Positions 11,101 to 20,159 are shown, counted from the first letter of the stretch. The stretch is DNA of 64,000 bases from DCFW01 sp963790715 (GCA_963790715.1 CAWBPN010000018.1:1116001-1180000); one strand, 5' to 3'. The notes: a model not told the origin generated them from the letters alone. Numbers and translations: made by a program.

Positions 11101-11279
11101 CTTTACCTTTGAATTTGACAAAACATTTAGGTATTGAGAAGCTAAGATTTGTATTAAGTGGACAAAACTTATTAACATGGGATCACATGAAATCTAATGA
11201 TTTCGGACCTGAGGCTAATAGTTATCAATCTGTTCCTGTATATAGAGTTTATAATATTGGCATAAGGGCTAATTTTTAA
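8184..11279 (+). CDS. SusC-family TonB-dependent transporter (second pair)
   Basis: A second SusC-like importer of 1,031 residues. The signal peptide is MIKKKYISVLMLLLLVALPSLAQ. A regulatory-like domain follows (TSGTVKDSNGNPLVGVVV, LTDIEGRFTV), then the plug (PLYVIDGVVCCPG, SITVLKDAASEAIYGTEGASG) and a long barrel with a DLNHDGVIDQKD loop near the C-terminus. The usual TonB-box/linker block seen in the first SusC (VVVVGYGTQKR) is replaced by a diverged ENIELGYTSMKKEDFSG, so coupling to TonB or substrate range may differ. It is clearly homologous to, but diverged from, the first SusC. It pairs with the SusD that starts 20 nt downstream. Confidence 0.93.
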   Translation: MIKKKYISVLMLLLLVALPSLAQDISTSGTVKDSNGNPLVGVVVSSEDGTKKGLTDIEGRFTVSSNIGDRSFIFSLLGYKDVKEKLKDKMEVTLESDISKRDENIELGYTSMKKEDFSGAASTVYSNQLSKAPVPNLTQTFAGNFPGLITHETYSEVGRTSYDLHVRGLSDMHGNGPLYVIDGVVCCPGTWSYNIPYISADEIKSITVLKDAASEAIYGTEGASGVIVITTKRGVPGKMRVDCNVEESLQQVTTKPTFINSAEYATLRNEAAYNDGLGKNYFFSDDDIQKYRTGADPYLYPNTNWRAMFMKNFVQMQRVGINVSGGNDIITYFSNVNTMHCDGPYKTNSNNETESSNNKYNPNNEWWWFNFRTNLDLKITSFLGAYLNLAGNIKKEHTPGGGYLSDIYPHMFTMPSTVYGPVTPVIQDVKDPDYPTNEVIVTQKENDSPFGLINRTGYDNNTVTNIYADFGLKAYLDFILKGLSLSGDVSYMSNTVNSLNTEKDYRRYQRDVNASGFDFVRKGTTDDTNLSYSRSSREYYDLYYRGKMDYQLSMGDHHFNATAYSFYLRYENNANLPYTHVTSGVDAAYNYANRYALRLDWGYSGSEQYISRNRWTSTPAASAAWIISNESFMKNVLPISLAKLRVSYGWTANQNNGLDRYSYEDNVTVGSGGPIGSLQYIVSENSIGNPNLKAEKTKKVNFGFDLGLFNWVNLSADIFKEKLNNAVISASTSVPSYQGIDLGDYPSTNAGSFENKGYEIELSVGKSFKDFEFNVGGYMAYNKNKVINNGEVYKGSDYAYPYHSQGFSYGQTFGYVVDKSNGNGFYNFQNEISNGPTYSFGTPRVGDLKYKDLNHDGVIDQKDQAPITHGSLPNYTYGINGYVRYKSFDLSFLFDGVGRWNSYYSGMGVWDNSYDGVYGSLHEHAWTVERWNNGEKITSPALSTQTSTNYQSSDYYVYDRSYLRLKTLEIGYTLPLNLTKHLGIEKLRFVLSGQNLLTWDHMKSNDFGPEANSYQSVPVYRVYNIGIRANF

Positions 11280-11299
11280 TTCATAACGAAATAATAATA

Positions 11300-13072
11300 A
11301 TGATTATGGATATGAAAAGATACATTAATTTTTTAGTTATAGTAGTATGCGCACTATCTTTTACTTCATGTAACGGCATGTTGAATTTAGATAATGATGG
11401 CCATACAACAATGACTGGTGTGTTCACAGATAGAAACAGCACAAGGGGATATTTGAATTCATGCTATAATTATAGAAATGGCATGGGATTGGACATTTCA
11501 TCGCTGACTGATGAATCGTATGATTCACGTGCTCTAAATTCAGGATCGAGTTATCAGAATTGGTATACTACCGGTCTTACCGTTGATAATTATGGCTCGT
11601 GCAGTTTTGATGGACAGCCTTGGACAAAATTTTATGAAGGTATAAGAAGATGTAATGTATTTATAACTAATATGCCAACTGCTACGGCTTATGGAACTGA
11701 TACTGAGAAATCAGGTTGGTTGGCACAAGCTTATGTATTACGCGCTTTTTATTATCTGGAATTATTCAAACGCTATGGCCAAATACCTTTGATTACAAAA
11801 GATTTGGGGACAAGTTATGATTATTCAAAAGCAAAAAAAGCAAAAGTAGGAGAAGTAGTAAAACAAATAATTGCTGACTGTGATACAGCACTTAGTGTAC
11901 CTAATGCTGATGATGGCTTTTCATGGGACATACAGGATAATCAAAATGGAATAATGACACGAGGTGTTGCGTATGCAATTAAATCTGAAGCTATTCTTTT
12001 TGCTGTAAGTCCGTTGTTTGATGATAATACATATACATGGGCTGATGCTCTAAATATAACAAAAGATGCATTATATCAATGTCTATCACATGATTATTCT
12101 TTGTGGACTGCCGTTTCTCCAAATGCTCAGAACGCTTATGCTTCTTATTTTTTGGCAACGCCGAATGATAAGCGAATGACTGATAAAGAAACGATTTATG
12201 CGATAAATGGAGAATTAAGTATATGGTCTTCGTATGGTTTGCCTTCTATTAGTGGGGCTAGTCAAGCAGGAATTTGCCCTTCTCAAGAATTGGTAGATTC
12301 TTATGAGATGGCTAACGGGCAATCTCCAATCTCCGGTTATAGTGATGCAGAACATTTACAACCGATTATCAACAGTGCGTCAGGGTATGATCCGAACAAT
12401 CCTTATTTAAATCGTGATCCTAGATTTTATGCTTCAATTTATTATAATGGTGCTTTGCGATATTTAAATAAGCCTAATGGAACTAAAGTACAAACTTATG
12501 AAGGTGGTGCTGAAGGTATAAATAAAACTACGATAACTCATACTCAAACAGGATATTACTTACGTAAATTTAATGATTACAGATCAAGCAAATCTGCTAA
12601 TTATGACGGTTATAACAGAATATTTCGTTTAGCAGAGTTATATATGAATTTTGCCGAAGCTGCCTATGAAGCCGGTGATCCTGATACTGAAGTAAATATT
12701 GGTGGAAATATGTCTTTCTCGGCACTTGATGCGGTTAATGCCATACGTGAAAGAGCCGGTATGCCTGATTTACCTTCCGGAATGTCGAAAACAGATTTCG
12801 AAACACGATACAGAAATGAACGTAAAATTGAATTTGCATTTGAAGGTAAACGGTTTTTTGATGTGCGCCGTTGGAAGACTTTGGATAGTTTTAGGGTGAT
12901 TACCGGAATGGATATCACAATGAGTGGTACTACGGCTACGTATCAAAGATTTAATTTTGATGACAGGGTAACTACTACTGATAAGTATTTACTTTATCCA
13001 TTGGAACGTTCAGAAGCAACAAAAATGTTCAATCTAACAGGACAGAATTGGCAAAATACAGGTTGGCAATAA
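11300..13072 (+). CDS. SusD/RagB-family surface glycan-binding lipoprotein (second pair)
   Basis: SusD-like lipoprotein of about 590 residues, partner of the preceding SusC. In-frame ATGs occur at 11300, 11306 and 11312; the last gives the most typical leader (MKRYINFLVIVVCALSFTSC), with the lipidated cysteine in SFTSCNG. Family landmarks: LRAFYYLELFKRYGQIPLI in the first TPR region, LAELYMNFAEAAYEAG, VNAIRERAGMPDLP, RNERKIEFAFEGKRFFDVRRW, and a C-terminal NWQNTGW. It ends 18 nt before the next lipoprotein gene. Two complete SusC/SusD pairs in one locus suggest import of two different fragments or size classes of the same glycan. Confidence 0.94.
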   Translation: MIMDMKRYINFLVIVVCALSFTSCNGMLNLDNDGHTTMTGVFTDRNSTRGYLNSCYNYRNGMGLDISSLTDESYDSRALNSGSSYQNWYTTGLTVDNYGSCSFDGQPWTKFYEGIRRCNVFITNMPTATAYGTDTEKSGWLAQAYVLRAFYYLELFKRYGQIPLITKDLGTSYDYSKAKKAKVGEVVKQIIADCDTALSVPNADDGFSWDIQDNQNGIMTRGVAYAIKSEAILFAVSPLFDDNTYTWADALNITKDALYQCLSHDYSLWTAVSPNAQNAYASYFLATPNDKRMTDKETIYAINGELSIWSSYGLPSISGASQAGICPSQELVDSYEMANGQSPISGYSDAEHLQPIINSASGYDPNNPYLNRDPRFYASIYYNGALRYLNKPNGTKVQTYEGGAEGINKTTITHTQTGYYLRKFNDYRSSKSANYDGYNRIFRLAELYMNFAEAAYEAGDPDTEVNIGGNMSFSALDAVNAIRERAGMPDLPSGMSKTDFETRYRNERKIEFAFEGKRFFDVRRWKTLDSFRVITGMDITMSGTTATYQRFNFDDRVTTTDKYLLYPLERSEATKMFNLTGQNWQNTGWQ

Positions 13073-13090
13073 CAATTAATTCTTCAAAAA

Positions 13091-14176
13091 ATGAAAAATT
13101 CTAATATAATTATAGCTATTCTTTCCATTTTATTTATTGTCTCATGTAACAATAATGATAATGTGGGAGAGATTAAGCCGGTAACTAATGCTACAGCAAC
13201 TCCATTTATTGGCAGTGTTAAGCTATCTTGGACTGCTCCAAGTGATAGTAATTATTATTATACTTTGATTACTTATAAGAATTCTGAAGGTAAAATTTTA
13301 CATAAGAAAGTAAGCCGTTATGATGCTGTAAAAGGGTTGACGACAACTACTGTTGGTGGATTTAGCGATACTAACGCGCATGATTTTACATTGACTACTC
13401 ATAGCTTCTCAGGTGCATCGTCTTCTGAGGTTAAGTTAACAGGAACACCTGAAGATGTATCAGGAGCTAAGGATTATGTACTTGGTACTGTTAATGTTAA
13501 CCCGGCGAATGAAGGTGCGTCTGTTGTATGGACGAATGAATCAGGGGTTGACGTTAAGTTGATTATTACATATACAGATATGCTGAATGTAAATATGTGT
13601 GATACGGTAGACGCGCAAAAAAGTGACAGCGTTGTTTTAAGTGGATTCACATCTGCAACTAATGTTTCAGTTGTTGCATATAATGTAAGTGATGGAGCTA
13701 AAAGTATTTCAAAGACTTTTTCTGTAACTCCTATTATAGATCCTGATGATGTAATTTATAGTAATATTGAGTATCTTACATTACAAGTACCGGGAACTAG
13801 GACTACTGTAACACAAGATGATCCATATCCGTATGGCAAATATGAATATACGATAGTTGTAACAGGTAGTGATCCACATAACAATATTAACCCATTAAAG
13901 CATCCGAAAGCAGGTACTATATTAAAATTCCGTTATATGGCTACTCAAGATTGGACACTTGAGGTCTTCTGGGCTGATAAAGGAGGAGGCGCAGCAGGAG
14001 GACGTTCTACACGTGTTACTATTCCGGCAGCTTCTACTTGGACAACATTCTCTTATGATTACGGTTCGGAAATTACTAAATATAATTGGGCTGGCAAAGT
14101 AGGTGATTTCTTTAGATTTGATGAAGGTGATAATGGTGGAGTGACAATCCATTTGAGAAACATGCATTTTGAGTAA
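13091..14176 (+). CDS. SusE/F-position surface lipoprotein, DUF4959-like with C-terminal jelly-roll-like region
   Basis: Lipoprotein of 361 residues in the place where PULs encode the accessory surface glycan-binding protein (SGBP). The leader is MKNSNIIIAILSILFIVSC with lipobox IVSC followed by NNNDN. Residues about 25-115 look like a fibronectin-III or DUF4959-type module (VTNATATPFIGSVKLSWTAPSD). A second Ig-like module covers about 125-215 (VNPANEGASVVWTNES). The last 130 residues are rich in beta strands and aromatics (WTLEVFWADKGGG, WTTFSYDYG, VTIHLRNMHFE) and could be a carbohydrate-binding jelly roll. It likely binds the target glycan at the cell surface. Exact domain family names are inferred. 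It is followed by a hairpin at 14200-14236. Confidence 0.75.
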   Translation: MKNSNIIIAILSILFIVSCNNNDNVGEIKPVTNATATPFIGSVKLSWTAPSDSNYYYTLITYKNSEGKILHKKVSRYDAVKGLTTTTVGGFSDTNAHDFTLTTHSFSGASSSEVKLTGTPEDVSGAKDYVLGTVNVNPANEGASVVWTNESGVDVKLIITYTDMLNVNMCDTVDAQKSDSVVLSGFTSATNVSVVAYNVSDGAKSISKTFSVTPIIDPDDVIYSNIEYLTLQVPGTRTTVTQDDPYPYGKYEYTIVVTGSDPHNNINPLKHPKAGTILKFRYMATQDWTLEVFWADKGGGAAGGRSTRVTIPAASTWTTFSYDYGSEITKYNWAGKVGDFFRFDEGDNGGVTIHLRNMHFE

Positions 14177-14199
14177 TAATATTTATTTGAGTGGTAAAA

Positions 14200-14236
14200 A
14201 TGACAGGAATTATTCTTCGGAGTATTTTCCTGTCAT
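14200..14236 (+). terminator. Hairpin between the SusC/D/SGBP block and the hydrolase genes
   Basis: ATGACAGGAA at 14200-14209 pairs perfectly with TTCCTGTCAT at 14227-14236 across a 17-nt loop. There is no strong T-tract after it, so it could be a partial terminator, an RNA-processing site or an mRNA-stabilising 3' end that gives more transport mRNA than enzyme mRNA. Confidence 0.5.
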
Positions 14237-14283
14237 AATATATACGCTGTTTTGAGGATGAGCGAAAGGTTAATTATATTGAG

Positions 14284-16119
14284 ATGAAACGGTTAATGGT
14301 AATTATATGCATTATAATGGTAATTGCAGATAGCGTATATAGCCATGAAAGGAGACCTCAATGGACTGAAAAACAGGCATGGGAATGGCAGACGAAAGTT
14401 GGAGTACTTAAAGGATTTAATGAACCTGAAGTGCCTTATCCTGGTATGTCACGTAAAGAAGTCTTTAAAAAAGCATCTGAACTTGGTTTTAATTGTGTTC
14501 GTTTTTTTATAAAAGCAAAAACTGTGGATGAACAAATTAAATATATTCGCGATATGGCGGATGAAGCATGTGCATGTGGATTAAAGATCTCTCCTGTTTT
14601 ATTGATTTCTAATTATTATAGTAAAAAGTATAAAGAAAAAGCATTTGAACAAGCAAAAGAATATACTCATAAAATTATAGGAGCGTTTGCCAAAGACAAA
14701 CGAATCGTTTTGTGGGATATCTGGAATGAACCGGGATATGATGATGGTGCTAATTTACAAGATGAAATGAAGTGGTTGAAGGCCGCTGTATTTTGGTGCC
14801 GGGATATGTCTCCCGTACAGCCGATTACATCATCTGTATTTTGTGAAACTAACACAGAATTAAATCCTATTGATCTTAAAATACGTGCAGATGTAGAAAA
14901 AATGATGGATGTTCATAATTTTCATGATTATTATTGTGCATCCGAGCATATGAAAAGGATAGAGTCTTTTGTGAAAAGACTACAAAAAATAAGTGATCGC
15001 CCTCTGGTATGTACTGAATGTATAACTCGTACAAACGGTTCAGATATTTTTCGTTCTTTAGTCAGCTTTTCAGAATACCATGTAAATTTCTTTATGTGGG
15101 GTTTATATATCTGTGATTACAATTGGGGCGTAAAGTGGTGGCGCAGTACTTATAGACCTTATGAACCGATATTTCATGATCTTCTTCATCCTGATGGTGA
15201 ACCTTATGATAGGCGAGAGCTTGATTGGCTGAAGAATTTTCATTTCGCGCTAAAAAATGAAAATGTTGATCCCGGTGCAGAATTAACTGAACGTTGGGAT
15301 AAAGCTAGAGCTTGGAAATGGATGGTAGATGGCCCCGTAAAGGGATTCTCATGTGCATTAAATAAAACATGCGATTGGTCGGCTATTAAAAACAAATGCT
15401 ATAACGGATTACGTATACAATGCAATTTTAATGAATGGAAGAAAGATTCAGCTTCATTTTATAAAGGGATTGATAGTTCGCTTTATTTGGCAGGAAAATT
15501 GAATATGAGAATAATACCATCATTATTGACCGATAATTGTGTTGGAGAAAAGGATACTGTTCTTGCTGATTATATAGCACATACAATAAGAAGATATGGT
15601 AATGATCCGCATATACAAGCATGGGAGATATATACTTACCCTGGTATAAAAGAGAAAGATACAAGTAAATTAATAAAATTGTTACGACTCTTATTTAATT
15701 ATGCAAGATTCGAGTTCCCTAATCAACCACTTACTGCAACTCCTTATGTAAGTGTAAAAGACTTTGATGTAAGTTTTGACTATGCCGGGGCTTTGGTTCA
15801 TGGCCATTACAATGGCTGGAATTATATGGTTTGTAAAGGTGGCAGCACACCGGAACTTTGTAATTTAATATGGAGATTATCAGATGTCATTTCTTTTTCA
15901 TGTAAGCAGAGTGCTATGGAATCAGGATGGATAACGAGTCTTGCTTATAGATATGGAAGGCCATTGATTTGTACCGAATGGTCTCCTCCGGAAGAAAAAG
16001 ACATTGCTCCTACTCTTAATCTTTTTGCTAAAAGCCATGTGTTCTGGTATTGTTTAAAAGATATAGATAAAAAATATATTGACGCTTTTAATTTTGAACC
16101 GATAATAACGGCTCAATAA
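14284..16119 (+). CDS. Tandem-domain GH5-like (clan A) glycoside hydrolase with a degenerate second domain
   Basis: Secreted or periplasmic protein of 611 residues with a signal peptide (MKRLMVIICIIMVIADSVYS). It consists of two homologous TIM-barrel-like halves. The first (about 25-310) has VGVLKGFN, then WDIWNEPG with putative acid/base E149, and RPLVCTEC with putative nucleophile E245. The second (about 320-605) repeats the same landmarks as GPVKGFS, WEIYTYPG and RPLICTEW (E565), but the NEP motif has become TYP, so the acid/base glutamate is replaced by Y452. The first half is probably the catalytic one; the second may be a binding or structural domain. This layout is close to proteins often labelled cellulase or 1,4-beta-xylanase in Bacteroidales. 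Substrate is not deducible. It begins the hydrolase part of the PUL. Confidence 0.75.
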   Translation: MKRLMVIICIIMVIADSVYSHERRPQWTEKQAWEWQTKVGVLKGFNEPEVPYPGMSRKEVFKKASELGFNCVRFFIKAKTVDEQIKYIRDMADEACACGLKISPVLLISNYYSKKYKEKAFEQAKEYTHKIIGAFAKDKRIVLWDIWNEPGYDDGANLQDEMKWLKAAVFWCRDMSPVQPITSSVFCETNTELNPIDLKIRADVEKMMDVHNFHDYYCASEHMKRIESFVKRLQKISDRPLVCTECITRTNGSDIFRSLVSFSEYHVNFFMWGLYICDYNWGVKWWRSTYRPYEPIFHDLLHPDGEPYDRRELDWLKNFHFALKNENVDPGAELTERWDKARAWKWMVDGPVKGFSCALNKTCDWSAIKNKCYNGLRIQCNFNEWKKDSASFYKGIDSSLYLAGKLNMRIIPSLLTDNCVGEKDTVLADYIAHTIRRYGNDPHIQAWEIYTYPGIKEKDTSKLIKLLRLLFNYARFEFPNQPLTATPYVSVKDFDVSFDYAGALVHGHYNGWNYMVCKGGSTPELCNLIWRLSDVISFSCKQSAMESGWITSLAYRYGRPLICTEWSPPEEKDIAPTLNLFAKSHVFWYCLKDIDKKYIDAFNFEPIITAQ

Positions 16120-16148
16120 TAAGCTTTTTAATTATTCAAATAATACTG

Positions 16149-18167
16149 TTGATTATGATTGTAAACCGTGAAAGAGAATATATAAACTTTTTTCTTGTAT
16201 GTATATTGATAGTTTTGTTTCCTGCTGAAGTATATTCTCAAAAGCATAAACAAGGCAAAAATGTCGATATATATTCGGATACATGGGTGGCTACAGATGC
16301 TCTGGGACGGACAATGCCAACGTCTTTAGATGTTGGCAAAATAAAGAAAGACAAAAAACGAGTTGTAGGCATTTTTTATGTTACGTGGCATTCTAATAAT
16401 TTGGCAAAGTTGAAATCGCCATACCAAGCTGATGCAACAAAAGTGCTGGCTTCTCATCCTGAAGCTCGTTTCAACGACGCCGATCCGGCTTGGACAGAAG
16501 GTTCATATCATTGGGGTGAGCCTGAAACAGGATATTTTTTAAGTCGTGACAAGTATGTCATTCGGAAAGATATGTATATGTTATCTGTTGCAGGAGTAGA
16601 TGTTTTGATATTGGATGTAACTAATGCGGTGGAGTATTGGGATGAATGGGCTACACTTTTTTCAACTATGGAAGAAATGAAAGCTGAGGGAAATAAAGTT
16701 CCCAAATTTTGTTTTTGGGCTTATAATGGACCTGTAATTACTGTTGTACAAAATCTATATGATAAGATTTATAAAGAGAAGAAATATAAAGATTTATGGT
16801 TTTATTGGAATGGAAAGCCTCTTCTATTGTACAATGCCGATCCTGCTGTTGATGCAAATGGTGGTGGGGTAAAAAACCCCAATCCTCATTACAGTGCTGA
16901 TATCGCAGACAACCTTTCTAATCCTCATCATAATGATCCGTACTATTCAGAGAAATACTATAAAGATTATACTAAGGAAGTCAAGCAGTCCTTTACATTA
17001 CGTAATATGTGGTGGGGATATTATAAATGGGCAAATAAAAGGTATGTCGGTACGGAAGATAATTGGAGTTTCGGATATGATATGGGTGATCCGAATGTAG
17101 CAAAATTATCACCTAAAGAGTTAATTGCTAAACATAAAGGTAGATTGGAAGAGGCGGCTGTGACTCCAGCTCAACACGCTTCAAGCGATATTGGCAAAAG
17201 TTGGCGTCGAGAGACGGGTGAACCTGTTTTAAATGACCAGGATTTACCAATAGAAGCTTATGTACCTTGGTTAGGTAAAACTGTGAAAAATCCTTCGGGT
17301 TATGGAATATATTTTCAAGATCGTTGGGATGAGGCTCTTAAAGCGGATCCTGACTTTATTTATTTAAATGATTGGAATGAGTTAACGGCCGGTAAATATA
17401 AGTTAGATAGTGCTTCAACTTTCTTAGGAAGAAAGAATCCATATTTTTTTGTTGATCAGTATAATGGTGAGTTTAATCGAACAATTGGACCGATGAAAGG
17501 TGGATATACAGATAATTATTATATGCAGATGGTCATGAATATCCGCAGATATAAAGGAGTACGTCCTATACCGAAATGTAAAGGAATACATAATGTGAAG
17601 ATGGATGGAAGTTTTAAATATTGGAGAAGCATTAAACCTGTTTATTACAATGTAAAGGGTGATATAGAGCATCGTAATTATGATGGTTACGGAGGAACTC
17701 ACTATATAAATAATTCAGGAAGGAATGATATAATTTATTCGAAAATTGCAGTTGATAATAATTATGTGTATTTTTATGTTGAAACATCTAATACATTATC
17801 TCCGTATACTGATCCTAATTGGATGCTTTTGCTAATAGATGCTGATAAAAATTCTTCAACCGGATGGTATGGTTATGATTATTTAGTTAATAAAGATGTA
17901 AAGAATCCTACTGTAACTACGCTTAAAAGATATAACGGATTAACAAAAACTTGGGAAAATGTTTCTGATATTTCTTATTCAGTAAGAGGTAATAAAATGG
18001 AAATAGCTATTCCTCGTAATTTGTTGAACCTTAAAGGAGATTCATTTACTTTTGATTTTAAATGGGCTGATAATCCTGCTGATTTGAGCGATCCGATATC
18101 GTTATGTATTAATGGAGATACAGCTCCTATCAGGCGTTTTAATTATCGTTGCATTTGGAGTAAATGA
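16149..18167 (+). CDS. GH71/99-like glycoside hydrolase with C-terminal CBM9-like domain (copy 1)
   Basis: Secreted enzyme of about 672 residues. In-frame ATGs at 16149 and 16155 precede a signal sequence ending VYSQ. The catalytic region (about 35-465) has VGIFYVTWHSNN, SYHWGEPETGYF, VDVLILDVTNAVEYWDEW and YLNDWNELTAG, a pattern seen in GH71/99-like TIM-barrel proteins; E411 in NDWNE is a candidate catalytic residue. The C-terminal 190 residues (from KGIHNVKMDGSF) form a CBM9-like beta-sandwich, including VYFYVETSNTLS, WMLLLIDADKNSSTGWYGYDY and KMEIAIPR. Unlike its neighbour it has no lipobox and has an insert around residues 240-275 (NPNPHYSADIADN). It is a tandem paralog of the next gene, 22 nt apart. 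Confidence 0.75.
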   Translation: MIMIVNREREYINFFLVCILIVLFPAEVYSQKHKQGKNVDIYSDTWVATDALGRTMPTSLDVGKIKKDKKRVVGIFYVTWHSNNLAKLKSPYQADATKVLASHPEARFNDADPAWTEGSYHWGEPETGYFLSRDKYVIRKDMYMLSVAGVDVLILDVTNAVEYWDEWATLFSTMEEMKAEGNKVPKFCFWAYNGPVITVVQNLYDKIYKEKKYKDLWFYWNGKPLLLYNADPAVDANGGGVKNPNPHYSADIADNLSNPHHNDPYYSEKYYKDYTKEVKQSFTLRNMWWGYYKWANKRYVGTEDNWSFGYDMGDPNVAKLSPKELIAKHKGRLEEAAVTPAQHASSDIGKSWRRETGEPVLNDQDLPIEAYVPWLGKTVKNPSGYGIYFQDRWDEALKADPDFIYLNDWNELTAGKYKLDSASTFLGRKNPYFFVDQYNGEFNRTIGPMKGGYTDNYYMQMVMNIRRYKGVRPIPKCKGIHNVKMDGSFKYWRSIKPVYYNVKGDIEHRNYDGYGGTHYINNSGRNDIIYSKIAVDNNYVYFYVETSNTLSPYTDPNWMLLLIDADKNSSTGWYGYDYLVNKDVKNPTVTTLKRYNGLTKTWENVSDISYSVRGNKMEIAIPRNLLNLKGDSFTFDFKWADNPADLSDPISLCINGDTAPIRRFNYRCIWSK

Positions 18168-18189
18168 GTCATTTAAAAGAATTTTCAAT

Positions 18190-20148
18190 ATGAATAAACA
18201 TTATATTTTGATTTTATCGTTACTTATCATAATATGCTGTAATTGTAGTAGAAATGATGTTACTCCGGCTAAGAATGATGGAGGTAGTTCCGACACGGCT
18301 ACCGTCAATCCTGTATCTGATGATTTATATTCCGATACATGGGTCGCAACTGATGGATTAGGACGCGCGATGCCAACATCAAACGATGTCGGAACAATAA
18401 AAAAAGATAAAAATCGTAAAGTTGGGATATTCTATGTTAGTTGGCATAGAGAAAATAAATATAATTTACCGGCACCGTATGCTGCTGATGTTACTAAAGT
18501 ATTGGATAAAGACCCTAGCGCCAGATTTGATATTAATAATACAGCGTGGGGAACGTGTCGAACTTTTCATTGGGGAGAACCTGAATCAGGATATTTTTTA
18601 AGTCAGGACGATTATGTTATTCGAAAGGATATTTCTATGCTTACTGATGCCGGAATAGATGTCTTGATATTAGATGTAACAAATGGCACAGAATATTGGG
18701 ATGAATGGAATGCATTGTTTAGTACTATGCAAAAGATGCAAGCTGAAGGGAATTCTGTTCCTCAATTTTGTTTTTGGTGCTATAATGGTAATACTGTTAA
18801 AGTCGTTCAGGATTTATATGATAAAGTGTATGGAATAGAAAAATATAAAAACTTATGGTTTATATTGGATAACAAACCATTATTATTATATAATGCAAAT
18901 CCTGATTCTTCGTATGGCACCTATTCATCAACTATAAAGTCGTTTTTTACACTCAGAAACATGTGGTGGGGATATTATAAAACAAATGGCAAACGATATG
19001 TCGGAACGGAAGATAATTGGAGTTTCGGATATAATATGAACGATCCTGATGTTGCGAGTATGGCTCCTAGAGAATTAATTGCAAAGCATGAAGGTAGATT
19101 GGAAGAGGCGGCTGTTACACCTGCTCAACATGCATCAACGACTGTTGGTAAGTGTTGGCGTCGTAATACAAAAGAACCTACATTGAATGAAAAAGATTTA
19201 CCTTCTTCAGCTTATGTTCCATGGCTTGGTAAAACGGTTACGGATAATTCTTCTGCCTATGGTATTTATTTCCAAGATCGTTGGGATGAAGCTATCACGG
19301 CAGATCCTGATTTTATTTATCTGAATGATTGGAATGAATGGATAGCCGGTCAATATAAAGCAGGTAAAAGCCCAGATGGAAAAAGTTCAGGACCGACTAC
19401 TTTTTTGGGTAGGACAAATACTTATTATTTTGTAGACCAATATAATGCTGAGTTTAATCGTACCATAGGACCGATGAAAGATGGTTATACTGATAACTAT
19501 TATATGCAAATGATACAAAATATCAGAAAATATAAAGGTGTCCGGTCAATCCCGGAATGCAAAGGAATTCATTCTGTTAAAATAGATGGTAGCTTTGATG
19601 ATTGGAAAAGTATTTCTCCTTATTATTATGATACAAAGGGTGATATTGTACATAGAGATCATAATGGATATGGTGGAAATCATTATACTAATACTTCCGG
19701 CAGGAATGACATTATTTATTCAAAAGTAGCAGTTGATAGTACTAATGTATATTTCTACGTAGAAACATCCAACACATTATCATCATATACTGGTTCCAAT
19801 TGGATGCTATTGCTAATAGATGCCGATAAAAATTCATCAACCGGATGGTATGGCTATGACTATTTAATAAATAAAGAAGTGAAAAGTTCAACAGTTACTA
19901 CTATTAAGAAATATAATGAATCGACTAGTACATGGGATGATGTTTCTGATATATTTTATGCAGAAGGAGACAAGAAAATAGAAATAGCAATTCCGCGAAA
20001 ATTATTGAGATTAACAGGAGATTCATTTACTTTTGATTTTAAATGGGCTGATAATCCTGCTGATTTGGATAGTCCGATATCGTTATGTATTAATGGTGAC
20101 ACAGCACCTAACAGGCGTTTTAATTATCGTTGCATTTGGAATAAATAG
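18190..20148 (+). CDS. GH71/99-like glycoside hydrolase lipoprotein with C-terminal CBM9-like domain (copy 2)
   Basis: Paralog of the preceding gene with the same order of landmarks: VGIFYVSWHREN, FHWGEPESGYF, IDVLILDVTNGTEYWDEW, YLNDWNEWIAG and a CBM9-like C-terminus. The start is placed at the ATG at 18190 (MNKHYILILSLLIIICC), which gives a type II signal with lipobox cysteines in IICCNCSRND. The frame is open from 18112, but that would overlap the previous gene and spoil the signal. Copy 1 lacks a lipobox and copy 2 has one, so they may act in different places, for example periplasm versus outer-membrane surface. The 3' ends of the two copies share long identical runs (near 18041 and 20020), consistent with recent duplication or gene conversion. 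Confidence 0.78.
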   Translation: MNKHYILILSLLIIICCNCSRNDVTPAKNDGGSSDTATVNPVSDDLYSDTWVATDGLGRAMPTSNDVGTIKKDKNRKVGIFYVSWHRENKYNLPAPYAADVTKVLDKDPSARFDINNTAWGTCRTFHWGEPESGYFLSQDDYVIRKDISMLTDAGIDVLILDVTNGTEYWDEWNALFSTMQKMQAEGNSVPQFCFWCYNGNTVKVVQDLYDKVYGIEKYKNLWFILDNKPLLLYNANPDSSYGTYSSTIKSFFTLRNMWWGYYKTNGKRYVGTEDNWSFGYNMNDPDVASMAPRELIAKHEGRLEEAAVTPAQHASTTVGKCWRRNTKEPTLNEKDLPSSAYVPWLGKTVTDNSSAYGIYFQDRWDEAITADPDFIYLNDWNEWIAGQYKAGKSPDGKSSGPTTFLGRTNTYYFVDQYNAEFNRTIGPMKDGYTDNYYMQMIQNIRKYKGVRSIPECKGIHSVKIDGSFDDWKSISPYYYDTKGDIVHRDHNGYGGNHYTNTSGRNDIIYSKVAVDSTNVYFYVETSNTLSSYTGSNWMLLLIDADKNSSTGWYGYDYLINKEVKSSTVTTIKKYNESTSTWDDVSDIFYAEGDKKIEIAIPRKLLRLTGDSFTFDFKWADNPADLDSPISLCINGDTAPNRRFNYRCIWNK

Positions 20149-20159
20149 AATTGAAGAAT

